From assembly GCA_964591275.1 (NCBI GenBank), contig CAZQAE010000073.1, positions 1 to 24,602 on the forward strand: a DNA stretch of 24,602 bases, written 5' to 3'. This document shows positions 17,001 through 24,594 of the stretch, piece after piece. The translations under genes and the position numbers were made by a program. The notes under the pieces are model-generated. The model did not search any database. It was not told the origin of the DNA and saw only the letters and a program-made list of their open reading frames with translations. This DNA comes from G963674685 sp964591275. GTDB lineage: Bacteria > Lernaellota > Lernaellaia > JACKCT01. Within the stretch, counting starts at the first letter, position 1. Each line of letters begins with the position of its first letter.

Positions 17001-17091
17001 CTCCCGAACTGCAAGCACCAAGCGTCATCACGCAAGCGGCGGCGATAAAAAGAAAGAGCAGCACTTTCCTGGTTTCATATGCGTGCGTCAT
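14032..17091 (-). CDS. Large lipoprotein: poly-Asp linker, Ig-like repeats and TULIP/BPI-like domain
   Basis: A 1019-residue lipoprotein with lipobox TLGAC (Cys27). An Asp linker with DDDTDV repeats spans 42-91. A series of beta-sandwich domains follows: ITSPQDGGTYGATEINVSA (about 96-186), three or so Big/Ig-like units (about 190-450; VEPGDTVDAQVTVYDASGNE, IHAGDVITWSADIIDAWGN), and a Glucodextranase-B-like unit (454-535; ITSPERGYITQL, EMEAVDEFGN). The C-terminal half (about 536-1019) resembles the TULIP/BPI lipid-binding fold: LNQTLYQFYRAGLLTFHLD (811-829), PPVLVYSPGIVADAVSMEL (873-891), and the close GDFPIPAFEGLTLQIVETSV (980-999). TULIP proteins carry lipids in a hydrophobic groove, so lipid or lipopolysaccharide binding is possible here. 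Domain calls beyond the linker are from pattern memory. Confidence 0.85.
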   Translation of the reverse strand: MTHAYETRKVLLFLFIAAACVMTLGACSSGGDDSTTVPTYLPDDNDDDFPIPDDDADDDADDDTDVDDDTDVDDDTDVDDDTDDDTDDDDDGTPGITITSPQDGGTYGATEINVSAHVENAQRDTIAAFIDSVRVADSLTITEDELTPNTYDIAGMLDGVAPGTHNFRIDASNEVGENYLNVFFTVEIVEPYLELLVSSHSVEPGDTVDAQVTVYDASGNEIQADYAYDVSPQTGYVRDDDEFTFNTRGDYVIIASAEVGRATVSDTEIVEVKFLTPESVTVRLSSVEIQAGQFIIANSTVYNADDEPLDGWAVEYLVSPGQGADVDGNRITMTRATLHTITGLVTGMSVSGEADCNVIPGPADDIDLVLSERLIHAGDVITWSADIIDAWGNVIEADANINVEDGDDYDVVIDGDQITFNRARVDPFIVTARYTILEVSSDVMVDDETEPLIIITSPERGYITQLTGVNVLGRVVEGESSLASFTINEQSVSYDPQGNFSHLVQLREGGLNIVEMEAVDEFGNATHANISILRGVLLPDDTMIENVVGVRVNETGFDQIETLAASFIEDFDVTALVGDYLPMEIGAPGDTPYIYADYSEFSYDQPVIDIIPQWAALALEATIPNLHLAGHVDVSLGAGDLTRYDLDIFGSAVTATARINLSIDVSGDLVVEFSNFVVDFGDDFAIAINGYSNAGLVTVLENMINSMIGDLLDEELAKMIEDLLGDLYLGFAQELLGVNFLFELEFNELVFDDEGLVLWMNGQATSDYIDPDTRAIGGSLWTASPPPDMEALTPVNSLQYGFGAAIGDELLNQTLYQFYRAGLLTFHLDNAWAEGMGFDYELSIGDLLAFLPGMNDFFPDETPIEFWLNPQLPPVLVYSPGIVADAVSMELQIGDLLVDMMLAPDGQDAALGLSMALAMKIPVSVSANTETNSLSIELGEAQVSVDVTEELYVNIPDNLLEALMPLVLQLVTPMLTDLLGDFPIPAFEGLTLQIVETSVFGYMDDSLGIFGDLAQAPEE

Positions 17092-17127
17092 CGCTAAGCC
17101 CTTCGGTTGTTGGTGTTTTGCCGACGC

Positions 17128-17158
17128 ATTTTAACACATTTTGGATTCCCTGTGTCAA
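17128..17158 (-). promoter_or_regulatory. Possible promoter of the 1019-residue lipoprotein
   Basis: On the minus strand a perfect TTGACA (17158-17153) is followed after 19 bp by TAAAAT (17133-17128), 5/6 to the -10 consensus. The spacer is two bases longer than ideal. The -10 box ends 36 bp before the ATG at 17091. Confidence 0.45.
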
Positions 17159-17238
17159 CAATCGAAGTTCCTGCCATAGTAGCGTTGCCGTCAGCGGCAA
17201 GACGACGCGCCTTAAAAAGCGCAACATCCTTTGACGAT

Positions 17239-17264
17239 AAAAAGGCGGGAGACTATCTCCCGCC
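17239..17264 (-). terminator. Rho-independent terminator of the MFE-2-like gene
   Basis: GGCGGGAGA (17244-17252) and TCTCCCGCC (17256-17264) form a perfect nine-pair stem with a three-base loop. On the minus strand it is followed by five T (A at 17239-17243). It lies about 40 bp after the stop codon at 17303. Confidence 0.9.
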
Positions 17265-17302
17265 TTGAAAGTTTGCATGCAATTCGATATTCGACCTAAG
17301 TC

Positions 17303-19423
17303 CTAGAACTTGAACAATTTTCCGATCAGTTGCGAAGCCATGATGTCGCCTTCGATTTTCAACTTTCCTTCGGTATAGGCGGCCATGGCATTGAGGCGGC
17401 CTTCGATAAGAGCCACGAAATCCTCTGCGGACATCAGGATCGTCGTTGTCGGTTTTTCGGCAAGCCCTTTATTGACCACGCACGTATTGTCCTTGATGAT
17501 CATGTGCCACTCGCCGCCGTCGTCGCCCGATATTTTGTATTGGAAGATACTGTCGACGCCTTCGGCTTTATCGGCTCTAAAGGCTTCCGGCATGCGGTCG
17601 AAGATAGACTGCGGGCTCGGTCCACTGGCCGCAGGTTTCGCCTCTTCTTTCTTTTCGCTAAAGGCGGTCAGCATGGGACCAAGCGCCTCGGTGGCGCTGG
17701 CAAACTCTTTGAGGTCGCGCATGTTGGCAATCTCATCCCAATTCTTGGCGATCAGCTCCGGCGTGGGCGGAGTCTTTCCGTCTCCCACCACGGCGCCCGC
17801 GCCCGTAACTATTGCGACCCGACTGAAAAATCCCGCACCCGCGTTGAAGATCTGGCCCGTTTCCTTGCAGTTTTTGGAGCACATATAAATGACCAGCGGC
17901 ATCACGTATTCGGGTTTGAGCTTTGCGAGCATGTCCGGCGGCATGACGTCTTCGGTCAGGCGCGTCGCCGCCACCGGCGCGACGGTGTTGACTCTGATGT
18001 CGTGCTTTAGGCCTTCGTGCTTGAGCGTGTTCATAATGCCGACCAGACCCATCTTCGCCGCCGAGTAGTTCGTCTGGCCAAAGTTGCCATAAAGGCCCGC
18101 AGCGGATGTTGTCATCACGATGCGCCCATAGCCGTTTTCCCTCATTTTGATATAGGCGGGACGCGTCACATTATAAGCGCCGTTCAAATGGACATCCAGG
18201 ACAGCGTCCCACACCGCCGGTTCCATCTTGGGAAGAGTTTTATCGCGCAGGATACCGGCGTTGTTGATAAGAATATCCACTCTGCCGAAGGCTTTGACCG
18301 CCGTGTCCACGATGGCCTGTCCGCCCGCTGGATCGGCTACCGAATCGTAGTTGGCGACGGCCTCGCCGCCCAGTTTCTTGATTTCCTCAACCACCATGTC
18401 CGCGGCCTTGGTCGAAGCGCCGCTTCCGTCTCTGGCGCCGCCCAGGTCATTGACGACGACCTTCGCTCCGCGCTTCGCCAGTTCCAGGGCATATGCCCGG
18501 CCCAGGCCCGCACCGGCGCCGGTCACGATTGCGACCTGATCATCAAGCCGGATTCCCTTTTTCTTTTTCCGTTCCTTGAGCTCATCGGCGCTAACCCATT
18601 CCACAATGCCCCTGTCGATGACGACCTGTTCATTTTCCTGGTTGACGACGCGGAACAGAGCACGACCGTCGCTCTCTTTCCAAATCTGCGTCACGATGGG
18701 GATGCCGGGGTAGAGGGTTTTGGAAAAACGGTTCTTGAATCGCGTCATCCGTTCCGGCTCACCGGGGAACAGGTGCTTGATGACGGCGCGGCACGCGTAA
18801 CCGTGCGTGCACAGGCCATGCATGATCGGCTTATCGAAGCCACTGGCTTTGGCGAAATCCGGGTTAATGTGCAGGGCGAAAATATCCCCGGATAGCCGGT
18901 ACACGAGAGGCTGATCGGGGGAAGGATGTCCGTTTTCCGTGAAGTCAGGGGGGCGGTCCGGAAACTCGAAAGTTTCCTTGGGCGGCGCCTCACCTCCAAA
19001 TCCGCCGTCCAGTCGGCAGAACAATGTAAATTCATTCGTGAACAGCTTGTCGCCGTTGGAATGCCACGTGTCCGCTTTGGCCAGCACCAACGCGCCCTTG
19101 TCGCCCATATCGTAGATATTGGTGATAGAACCTTCCGTCGTCAGCGTTCCCTCCTTGGGAATCGGCTGGTGGAACACAATGTCCTGCTCGCCGTGCAGAA
19201 TGCCCGCCAGGTTGGCATTGGATTCAATGCCGACTTTGGCGAGAAATTCAAAAACCGAGGCGACGGAAATGCTGGGAATAACTTTGAGGCGGTCCTCGTA
19301 ACAGTATTCCAGATCCTCGAATCCGGCGCCCACGCCCAGTGCGTAGAGCACCAAATCCTTCCAGTCGTAATCGTGAGTCAGGGGTCCGATGGTTTTCCCG
19401 ATGGTTTTCAAGTTCAGGGCCAT
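17303..19423 (-). CDS. Fused MaoC-type enoyl-CoA hydratase / 3-hydroxyacyl-CoA dehydrogenase / SCP2 protein
   Basis: A 706-residue multifunctional beta-oxidation protein of the MFE-2 type. Residues 1-285 are a double hot-dog hydratase-2 domain with YRLSGDIFALHINPDFA (catalytic D180 and H185) and GFDKPIMHGLCTHGYACR. Residues 295-600 are a short-chain dehydrogenase: TGAGAGLG (301-308), NDLGGARDGSG, NNAG (387-390), S440, and the Y453/K457 pair in YSAAK. Residues about 608-706 are an SCP2 sterol-carrier-like domain. Together they would hydrate trans-2-enoyl-CoA and oxidise the hydroxyacyl-CoA; SCP2 may bind acyl-CoA. The human enzyme HSD17B4 has the order dehydrogenase-hydratase-SCP2, so the first two domains are swapped here. 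In the hydratase motif the usual N-P after G-D is replaced (GDIFALH). GAGAGGAA precedes ATG 19423. The gene stands alone. Confidence 0.93.
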   Translation of the reverse strand: MALNLKTIGKTIGPLTHDYDWKDLVLYALGVGAGFEDLEYCYEDRLKVIPSISVASVFEFLAKVGIESNANLAGILHGEQDIVFHQPIPKEGTLTTEGSITNIYDMGDKGALVLAKADTWHSNGDKLFTNEFTLFCRLDGGFGGEAPPKETFEFPDRPPDFTENGHPSPDQPLVYRLSGDIFALHINPDFAKASGFDKPIMHGLCTHGYACRAVIKHLFPGEPERMTRFKNRFSKTLYPGIPIVTQIWKESDGRALFRVVNQENEQVVIDRGIVEWVSADELKERKKKKGIRLDDQVAIVTGAGAGLGRAYALELAKRGAKVVVNDLGGARDGSGASTKAADMVVEEIKKLGGEAVANYDSVADPAGGQAIVDTAVKAFGRVDILINNAGILRDKTLPKMEPAVWDAVLDVHLNGAYNVTRPAYIKMRENGYGRIVMTTSAAGLYGNFGQTNYSAAKMGLVGIMNTLKHEGLKHDIRVNTVAPVAATRLTEDVMPPDMLAKLKPEYVMPLVIYMCSKNCKETGQIFNAGAGFFSRVAIVTGAGAVVGDGKTPPTPELIAKNWDEIANMRDLKEFASATEALGPMLTAFSEKKEEAKPAASGPSPQSIFDRMPEAFRADKAEGVDSIFQYKISGDDGGEWHMIIKDNTCVVNKGLAEKPTTTILMSAEDFVALIEGRLNAMAAYTEGKLKIEGDIMASQLIGKLFKF

Positions 19424-19512
19424 TTCATTTCCTCTCTTCTGCCGGGTAAATTTCGCCGTGGCATTGATTCGGTTTTTAAGGTGTTGCTCTTTGTGATTAT
19501 CTTCCTCATTCC

Positions 19513-19542
19513 ATCATTACGAAGGCTTGGCCCTCGTGTCAA
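19513..19542 (-). promoter_or_regulatory. Possible promoter of the MFE-2-like gene
   Basis: On the minus strand TTGACA (19542-19537) is perfect, followed after 18 bp by AATGAT (19518-19513), 4/6 to consensus. It leaves an 89-bp leader before the ATG. Confidence 0.35.
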
Positions 19543-19608
19543 TAAGATGCTGAATAAGCTTCATTCATTCGAGGGATAATCGGCGCGCCAGGAGAATATT
19601 TTTCTGGA

Positions 19609-20310
19609 ATGAAATATTTTCCCATTGACCAAAGACCGCCTTTTCGTTATCCCAAACGAATGAGTCGATATTGCCAATCAGCCCTGCTCGCCGCCCTTCT
19701 TATTATCGGCGCCGCCTTGGCCGCGTGCGGACCCTCCGCCGACCAGTATTATCCACTGAAGCTGGGCAACGCGTGGGAGTATAAAACATCCTATCCCGAT
19801 GGCCGGACCATGATGGACGGGGATCAGATCATTCGGCGTTATGAAAGCGCCTACTATTTCAATAATGGAGAAGTGATTATTCGCCTGTCTCGCGATGCGC
19901 TCATCAGCAGGAACGGCGTGCGGATTCTGCATCATCCTTTTCAACCGGGAACCCGATGGGGTGATCGCGGAATCGAGCTTACCATCACCAGCGTGGGCGA
20001 TAGAATCGAGACGCCGGCCGGTGTTTTCGAAGACACGATCACCGTGGTCTGGGACACAACGCGCAAAGCTCCGGTCACCATGTCCGCGGATGCTTTCATC
20101 AGTGGACCGGTTTCGCCGACGTCCCCGGAAGCCCCGCTCAATTTTCCCGAAACGAAAGAGCGCCGCGAGTATCCCTTGCGTCGCTTTTTATCGACAACGG
20201 TTTTCGCCAAAAACGTCGGCCCGGTGCGGTACAAGCTGGACGCCGCGGAAATCGGGCAGGAAATGCGAAACGTCCTCGTGTCGGACCTGATCTCCTATCA
20301 ATTGCACTGA
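19609..20310 (+). CDS. Predicted lipoprotein of unknown function
   Basis: A 233-residue frame whose signal peptide ends in ALAACGPSADQ, so it is a predicted lipoprotein without an Asp linker. The mature part begins YYPLKLGNAWEYKTSYPDG, a motif I have seen at the start of small deltaproteobacterial lipoproteins. It continues as an all-beta sequence (EVIIRLSRDAL, IELTITSVGDRIETPAGVFE). The start is uncertain: ATG 19609 has a distant AGGAG at about 19590, while ATG 19660 gives a more typical signal peptide (MSRYCQSALLAALLIIG) but lacks a clear ribosome-binding site. It diverges from the MFE-2-like gene. Nothing in the sequence identifies a specific function. Confidence 0.75.
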   Translation: MKYFPIDQRPPFRYPKRMSRYCQSALLAALLIIGAALAACGPSADQYYPLKLGNAWEYKTSYPDGRTMMDGDQIIRRYESAYYFNNGEVIIRLSRDALISRNGVRILHHPFQPGTRWGDRGIELTITSVGDRIETPAGVFEDTITVVWDTTRKAPVTMSADAFISGPVSPTSPEAPLNFPETKERREYPLRRFLSTTVFAKNVGPVRYKLDAAEIGQEMRNVLVSDLISYQLH

Positions 20311-20317
20311 TCGCCCT

Positions 20318-20508
20318 TTAGTCTAGTTTCCATCCCAGAACTGGGATGGAACTGATGTGGTTCCTCGGCTCAGACTGAGCAAATTTTTGTGAGGTCAAGG
20401 AAATCAAGGGTTTGAGCGGAGGCGTACCTAAGTACGCCGCACAATCAAAACCGAAGATTGACGACGAGATCGCGGAAAAGGGCCATTCTGAGACAGGAAC
20501 TAGTCTAA
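20318..20508. mobile_element. Palindrome-rich element with imperfect terminal inverted repeats (MITE-like or structured RNA)
   Basis: The ends TTAGTCTAGTTTCC (20318-20331) and GGAACTAGTCTAA (20496-20508) are inverted repeats with one gap and one mismatch. Inside lie several hairpins: TTCCATCCCAG/CTGGGATGGAA (20328-20351, 11 bp, two-base loop), GCTCAG/CTGAGC (20368-20380), GGCGTAC/GTACGCC (20421-20438) and CAATC/GATTG (20442-20460). There is no open frame of note. The core (GAGGCGTACCTAAGTACGCC and its surroundings) looks familiar to me as an intergenic repeat in related genomes, but I cannot verify that here. The right end overlaps the last codons of the small gene at 20500. Confidence 0.55.
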
Positions 20509-20727
20509 CGCATCGTCTAGCTCAATGAGATCATCAAGGCAGGGTCCTTCGGCGCAAATAAACATGCAGGCCGAGGCGGCGATGCACGATGGGTCATCTT
20601 CGAAGCATGAAAAGAAGCAGTCGGCGCAGTCGATGCTCGTTGTCGACCACTCGTTGCAATACTCCAGGCATTCATCCTTTAAACACCTTCCAATAATGGA
20701 TATTTGAACGCACAAAGCCTTCGTCAT
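20500..20727 (-). CDS. Small Cys-rich protein, possibly a truncated lipoprotein head
   Basis: A 75-residue frame with nine cysteines in pairs: GRCLKDECLEYCNEW, DCADCFFSCFED, SCIAASACMFICAEGPCLDD. It starts at ATG 20727 with no good ribosome-binding site and no signal peptide, and an in-frame stop lies just upstream. The pattern resembles, weakly, the Cys-rich head of the lipoprotein at 6403, so it may be a head that has lost its signal peptide and tether. Its last codons lie within the palindromic element at 20318-20508, which may have supplied the stop codon. Whether it is expressed is unclear. Confidence 0.45.
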   Translation of the reverse strand: MTKALCVQISIIGRCLKDECLEYCNEWSTTSIDCADCFFSCFEDDPSCIAASACMFICAEGPCLDDLIELDDALD

Positions 20728-20770
20728 TAACTGTCAGCACGTGTGAAGAATTGCGTTAATGGGTTTATCA

Positions 20771-20800
20771 ACAAAATTGTTGGCAACAAATCTGTTGGCA
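20771..20800. repeat. Short 15-bp direct repeat upstream of the small Cys-rich gene
   Basis: ACAAAATTGTTGGCA is followed directly by ACAAATCTGTTGGCA. The surrounding 164 bp between this gene and gyrA otherwise shows nothing recognisable. Confidence 0.5.
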
Positions 20801-20891
20801 AAATTGAAGGCATGGGCGAACGGACGCAGACGAGCGATAATCTATTGAATTTGCTTAGGGATTTATTTATTAACTGCGCGGACCCAAAGCT

Positions 20892-23474
20892 TTAATTCAC
20901 TTCAGGATCGCCTGCGGGTCCGCTTTCATCCGGTCCGTTTTCGAGGTCTTCTTTAGCCTCGTCGCTGCTTTGCTCGTCGCCGCTTTGCTCGTCGCTGCTT
21001 TGCTCGCCGGTATCGCCATTTTCGACGGCGCTATCGTCTTCACCGTTTTCCTCGGCTTTCGGCAGTGGACAAACCGAGCCAACGCGGTCGCCTTCAATCA
21101 GATTGACCATACGCACGCCCGCCGTGTTGCGTCCTATGATCCGCATCGTGTCCAGCGACATTCGTATGATCTTGCCCATCTCCGTGATCATCATGAGCTG
21201 CTCGCCGTCATGGACCTGTTTGAAGGCCACGACTTTGCCGTTGCGCTCGGTTGTTTTGATGGTGATCACGCCCATGCCTCCGCGACGTGTGATCCGGTAT
21301 TCGTCCGGGGAAGTGCGCTTGCCGAATCCATTTTCGCTGACGGTGAGCAGCGACATATCCGGACTCAGCACCAGTCCCGCCACCACGTAATCGTCGCCTT
21401 TGAGCCTTATTCCCCTGACGCCCCTGGAGGCGCGGCCCATCGGTCGCACGTTTTGCTCGTTGAAACGAATGGCCATGCCGTTGCGCGTGGCGATAAGGAT
21501 GTTCTGGTCGCCGTCGGTAATTCCGGCGCCGATCAGGTCGTCGCCCTCGTCGATCTTCAGTGCTATCAGACCGTTTGAACGCACCTTCGAGTACGCCATC
21601 AGATCGGTTTTCTTTATGTATCCCTTTCGCGTAAAGGTGACAATATTGCGATCTTCTGAGAACTCACGCACCGGAAGAATGGTCACCACGCGCTCACCGC
21701 TGCCGTCCAGTTTCAGCAGGTTGATGATAGCCTTCCCGCGCCCGGTCCGCCCAACTTTTGGAATTTGGTAGACCTTGAGCCAGTAAACTTTGCCGAGATT
21801 GGTGAAGATGAGGAAATAGTTGTGCGTTGAGGCCACGTAAAGCTGCTCGACGAAGTCCTCTTCTTTCGTGTCCATGCCGATGACGCCTTTGCCGCCCCGG
21901 TGCTGCGCTCTATAATCGGTCAAGGGCACGCGCTTGATGTAGCCCAGGTGGCTGACCGTTACGACCATGTCCTCGTCGGCGATCAAGTCCTCCATGGAGT
22001 ATTCGCCTTCGTCATCGATAATTTGCGTCCGGCGCTCATCGGCGTATCGCTCACGGATTGCCCTGAACTCGCCGACGATAACTTCTTCGAGCAGAACCTT
22101 GTCGGCCAGAATTTGCGTAAGGCGGGTGATGATTTCTCGCAGGTCCTTGTATTCGCCTTCGATCTTTTCACGCTCCAGGCCCGTCAGTCGCGCCAGCCGC
22201 ATATCCAGGATAGCCCTGGTCTGCTTTTCGCTCAGTTCGTAGGCTTCGATCATGCGGGCCTGCGCTTCCACCTGCGTCTGCGAAGAACGGATGATCGTGA
22301 TGATCGCATCAATGTGATCCAGCGCCGTCAGCAGACCTTCGAGGATGTGCGCTCGGGCCTCGGCCTGTTTCTTTTCGTACTCACAGCGCCTGGTAACGAC
22401 CTGGCGGCGAAAGTCCAGAAAGTACTCCAGTATCGACTTGAGGCTCATCTCACGGGGCTGCCCGCCGACCAGAGCCAAGTTGATGACGCCGAAAGTGGTT
22501 TGGCAATTCGTCAGTTTGTAAAGCAGATTGATGATGACGTCGGCGATGATGTCACGCCTGATCTCCACGACGATGCGCATGCCGTCCCTGTCCGATTCGT
22601 CGCGAAGGTCCGTTACGCCTTCGATCCTCTTTTCCTTGACCGCCGAAGCGATTTCTTCGAGGAGCCGCGTTTTATTGACCTGGTAAGGAATCTCCGAAAT
22701 GATGATGGATTCCTTATCGCCTTTATCGCGCGCCTCCACGTCCATCTTCGCCCGCACCACCAAACGCCCGCGACCGGTTGTGTAGGCGTTGTAGATTCCC
22801 GAGCGACCGCAGATATAGCCTCCGGTCGGAAAATCGGGTCCGGGGATGTGCTGCATCAACTCGCTGACGCTTATGTCGGGATTGTCCGCCAATGCCATGA
22901 GGCCGTCGAGAAGTTCACCCAGGTTGTGCGGCGGGATTTTCGTGGCCATTCCAACGGCGATGCCCTCGGAGCCGTTGAGAAGAAGCAGGGGAACCTTTGT
23001 GGGCAAAACGGTCGGTTCGAGCTGCTTTTCATCATAGCTCGGTTTCCAGTCCACCGTTTCTTTTTCAATGTCTTCCAGGATTTCACCGGAGATACGCTCG
23101 AGGCGCGCCTCCGTATAACGCATGGCCGCGGGCGGATCGCCGTCCACGGACCCGAAGTTGCCCTGCCCGTCCACGAGCGTGTAGCGCATCGAGAAATCCT
23201 GGGCCAGACGCGCAAGCGTGTCGTAAATTGCAGTGTCGCCGTGAGGGTGCAGTTTACCCATAACGTCGCCGACGATGCGCGCGCATTTCACGAAGGAGCG
23301 GTTATGATGAAGTCCCGAATCGTGCATGGTGTAGAGAATGCGCCGGTGCACGGGCTTGAGTCCGTCACGGGCGTCGGGCAGAGCGCGCCCGACGATAACA
23401 CTCATGGCGTAATCCAGGTAACTGGATTTGAGTTCGTCTTCAATATTTATGAAGGTGTCTTTTTCTGGGGTCAT
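20892..23474 (-). CDS. gyrA: DNA gyrase subunit A
   Basis: An 860-residue type IIA topoisomerase subunit that, with GyrB, introduces negative supercoils. The winged-helix breakage domain carries the catalytic Tyr120 in AAMRYTEARL and the quinolone-region stretch HPHGDTAIYD; residues T81 and D85 correspond to E. coli S83 and D87, so the first position is naturally Thr. The coiled-coil tower (about 360-500) is followed by a beta-pinwheel domain with the GyrA-box QHRGGKG at 524-530 (usually QRRGGKG), which marks it as gyrase rather than topoisomerase IV. The last 53 residues (808-860) are an acidic, low-complexity tail with EQSSDEQSGDEQSSDEA. gyrB is not adjacent. No strong terminator was seen after the stop. 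Confidence 0.97.
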   Translation of the reverse strand: MTPEKDTFINIEDELKSSYLDYAMSVIVGRALPDARDGLKPVHRRILYTMHDSGLHHNRSFVKCARIVGDVMGKLHPHGDTAIYDTLARLAQDFSMRYTLVDGQGNFGSVDGDPPAAMRYTEARLERISGEILEDIEKETVDWKPSYDEKQLEPTVLPTKVPLLLLNGSEGIAVGMATKIPPHNLGELLDGLMALADNPDISVSELMQHIPGPDFPTGGYICGRSGIYNAYTTGRGRLVVRAKMDVEARDKGDKESIIISEIPYQVNKTRLLEEIASAVKEKRIEGVTDLRDESDRDGMRIVVEIRRDIIADVIINLLYKLTNCQTTFGVINLALVGGQPREMSLKSILEYFLDFRRQVVTRRCEYEKKQAEARAHILEGLLTALDHIDAIITIIRSSQTQVEAQARMIEAYELSEKQTRAILDMRLARLTGLEREKIEGEYKDLREIITRLTQILADKVLLEEVIVGEFRAIRERYADERRTQIIDDEGEYSMEDLIADEDMVVTVSHLGYIKRVPLTDYRAQHRGGKGVIGMDTKEEDFVEQLYVASTHNYFLIFTNLGKVYWLKVYQIPKVGRTGRGKAIINLLKLDGSGERVVTILPVREFSEDRNIVTFTRKGYIKKTDLMAYSKVRSNGLIALKIDEGDDLIGAGITDGDQNILIATRNGMAIRFNEQNVRPMGRASRGVRGIRLKGDDYVVAGLVLSPDMSLLTVSENGFGKRTSPDEYRITRRGGMGVITIKTTERNGKVVAFKQVHDGEQLMMITEMGKIIRMSLDTMRIIGRNTAGVRMVNLIEGDRVGSVCPLPKAEENGEDDSAVENGDTGEQSSDEQSGDEQSSDEAKEDLENGPDESGPAGDPEVN
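20958..21002 (-). repeat. Three 15-bp repeats in the gyrA acidic tail
   Basis: Plus-strand units CTCGTCGCTGCTTTG, CTCGTCGCCGCTTTG and CTCGTCGCTGCTTTG differ by one base. They encode a five-residue repeat around EQSSD. The count could vary between strains without changing the reading frame. Confidence 0.8.
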
Positions 23475-23792
23475 CTGCTTGCCTTGAACGCGGGGTTATA
23501 AAACGAATAACCGGGCTAATCGACAGCGCAATATGGCGCTTTCTCGACAGCCCGAAGAGGCCTCTGGTTTATACAGGAAACGCGGCCTTTTTGCAAGCTA
23601 TAACAGAGGCAAAAATGATATAATTATGCCAATAATTACAAGTACTTACGCGATAGTTATTTGCCCCGCTCCAAGCAAAAGCTAAAAAGCGGCGCAAGGC
23701 TGCGGCCAAACCGTGTTTTCGCCCTTTTCACAACACGGCAGTCGGCGGCAATAATACCCTCGTCGATTTTTTGAGCCGCCAGGGGCAGGCCT
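23475..23792. other. Gene-free stretch upstream of gyrA
   Basis: The 318 bp between gyrA and the 23793 lipoprotein contain no convincing frame. A small hairpin AGCGC/GCGCT (about 23525-23540) and an AT-rich segment around 23615-23645 (GATATAATTATGCC) could hold the gyrA promoter, but I could not choose convincing boxes. Confidence 0.4.
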
Positions 23793-24359
23793 TTACTCCT
23801 GGTAAGGATCTTCTCCCAGATGCGTGCTGACCTGCAGGCGGTTGGAAAGTTCCTCGCCCTGCAAACCATCGGCGATATAGAGCGGAAGATTGGCGTCCAT
23901 TCCGCCCCGAAATCCAACTTGGCTATAAGGGAGAGCCAATGAAATGACAATCTGACCGCTGTCGGCGGTGGCAAAGGGCGTCAATTTCAGGTTGGGTGAA
24001 AAATCCCATATCGGAGTCGTGTCGAGGATCAAATAGTATTCGGCGTCGACTAAACCCTCGAAATTCACTGCGATAGGAACGGCCCATCCATGGACATTGT
24101 CGCTCCATTCCAAATCAGCCGGGTATTCCAGTTCGCAGATGGTTATGGGCATTCCGCTGTCAAAGTCGCAGCCTCCCGGCTGGAGATCGTCGTCCGCGTC
24201 GTCATCGGCGTCATCGTCCGCGTCATCGTCCACGGCATCGTCCGTATCGTCATCCACGTCATCGTCTGAGTCATCATCATCGTCGTCGCCGCAGGCGACA
24301 AGCGAAGTCGCCACGATAATGATCGAGACCAGTAGCATCAGTAATATTTTTGCGTTCAT
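23793..24359 (-). CDS. Poly-Asp lipoprotein with unclassified globular head
   Basis: A 188-residue lipoprotein whose signal ends in SLVAC-GDD (Cys23). Asp linker 25-58 has DDDV, DDDT and DDDA tetrads. The head (about 60-188) has a Cys pair (GGCDFDSGMPITICELEYP) and a beta-rich remainder: WAVPIAVNFEGLVDAEYYLI, LDTTPIWDFSP and GQIVISLALPYSQV. I recognise no known domain. AAGGAG upstream of ATG 24359 supports the start. The signal peptide and tether match the cluster at 5378-7927 although it lies 16 kb away and on the other strand. Confidence 0.83.
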   Translation of the reverse strand: MNAKILLMLLVSIIIVATSLVACGDDDDDDSDDDVDDDTDDAVDDDADDDADDDADDDLQPGGCDFDSGMPITICELEYPADLEWSDNVHGWAVPIAVNFEGLVDAEYYLILDTTPIWDFSPNLKLTPFATADSGQIVISLALPYSQVGFRGGMDANLPLYIADGLQGEELSNRLQVSTHLGEDPYQE

Positions 24360-24508
24360 GGTTTATTGCTCCTTGTCAATTCGTTTCATCGTCGAATATT
24401 AACACGACAGACGAATGAAATCGAGAGTTGATTTGCTTTTTTGGTGACTGACATGAATGGCGCTAAGTTAAGGAATGGATAATTTGCGACACTCACGAAT
24501 TATTGCCG

Positions 24509-24594
24509 TTCGCGGCTCGGTTTCGTTTCCGAAAATGTCTGAATTCTGAGCCGCGAATGTCCAGTCGCATCTGATGCTTTAGCGAAGATGCGAC
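24509..24594. repeat. Adjacent perfect hairpins at the right window edge
   Basis: TTCGCGGCTC (24509-24518) pairs with GAGCCGCGAA (24548-24557), and GTCGCATCT (24564-24572) pairs with AGATGCGAC (24586-24594). Both stems are perfect, with loops of 29 and 13 bases. They may be an intergenic repeat element or part of an RNA that continues past the edge. Confidence 0.6.

Noticed and set aside
21900..23501. A 533-codon open frame on the plus strand opposite gyrA
   Set aside because: It is fully antisense to a clear GyrA, has no ribosome-binding site or recognisable domain, and its frame is explained by the codon bias of gyrA.
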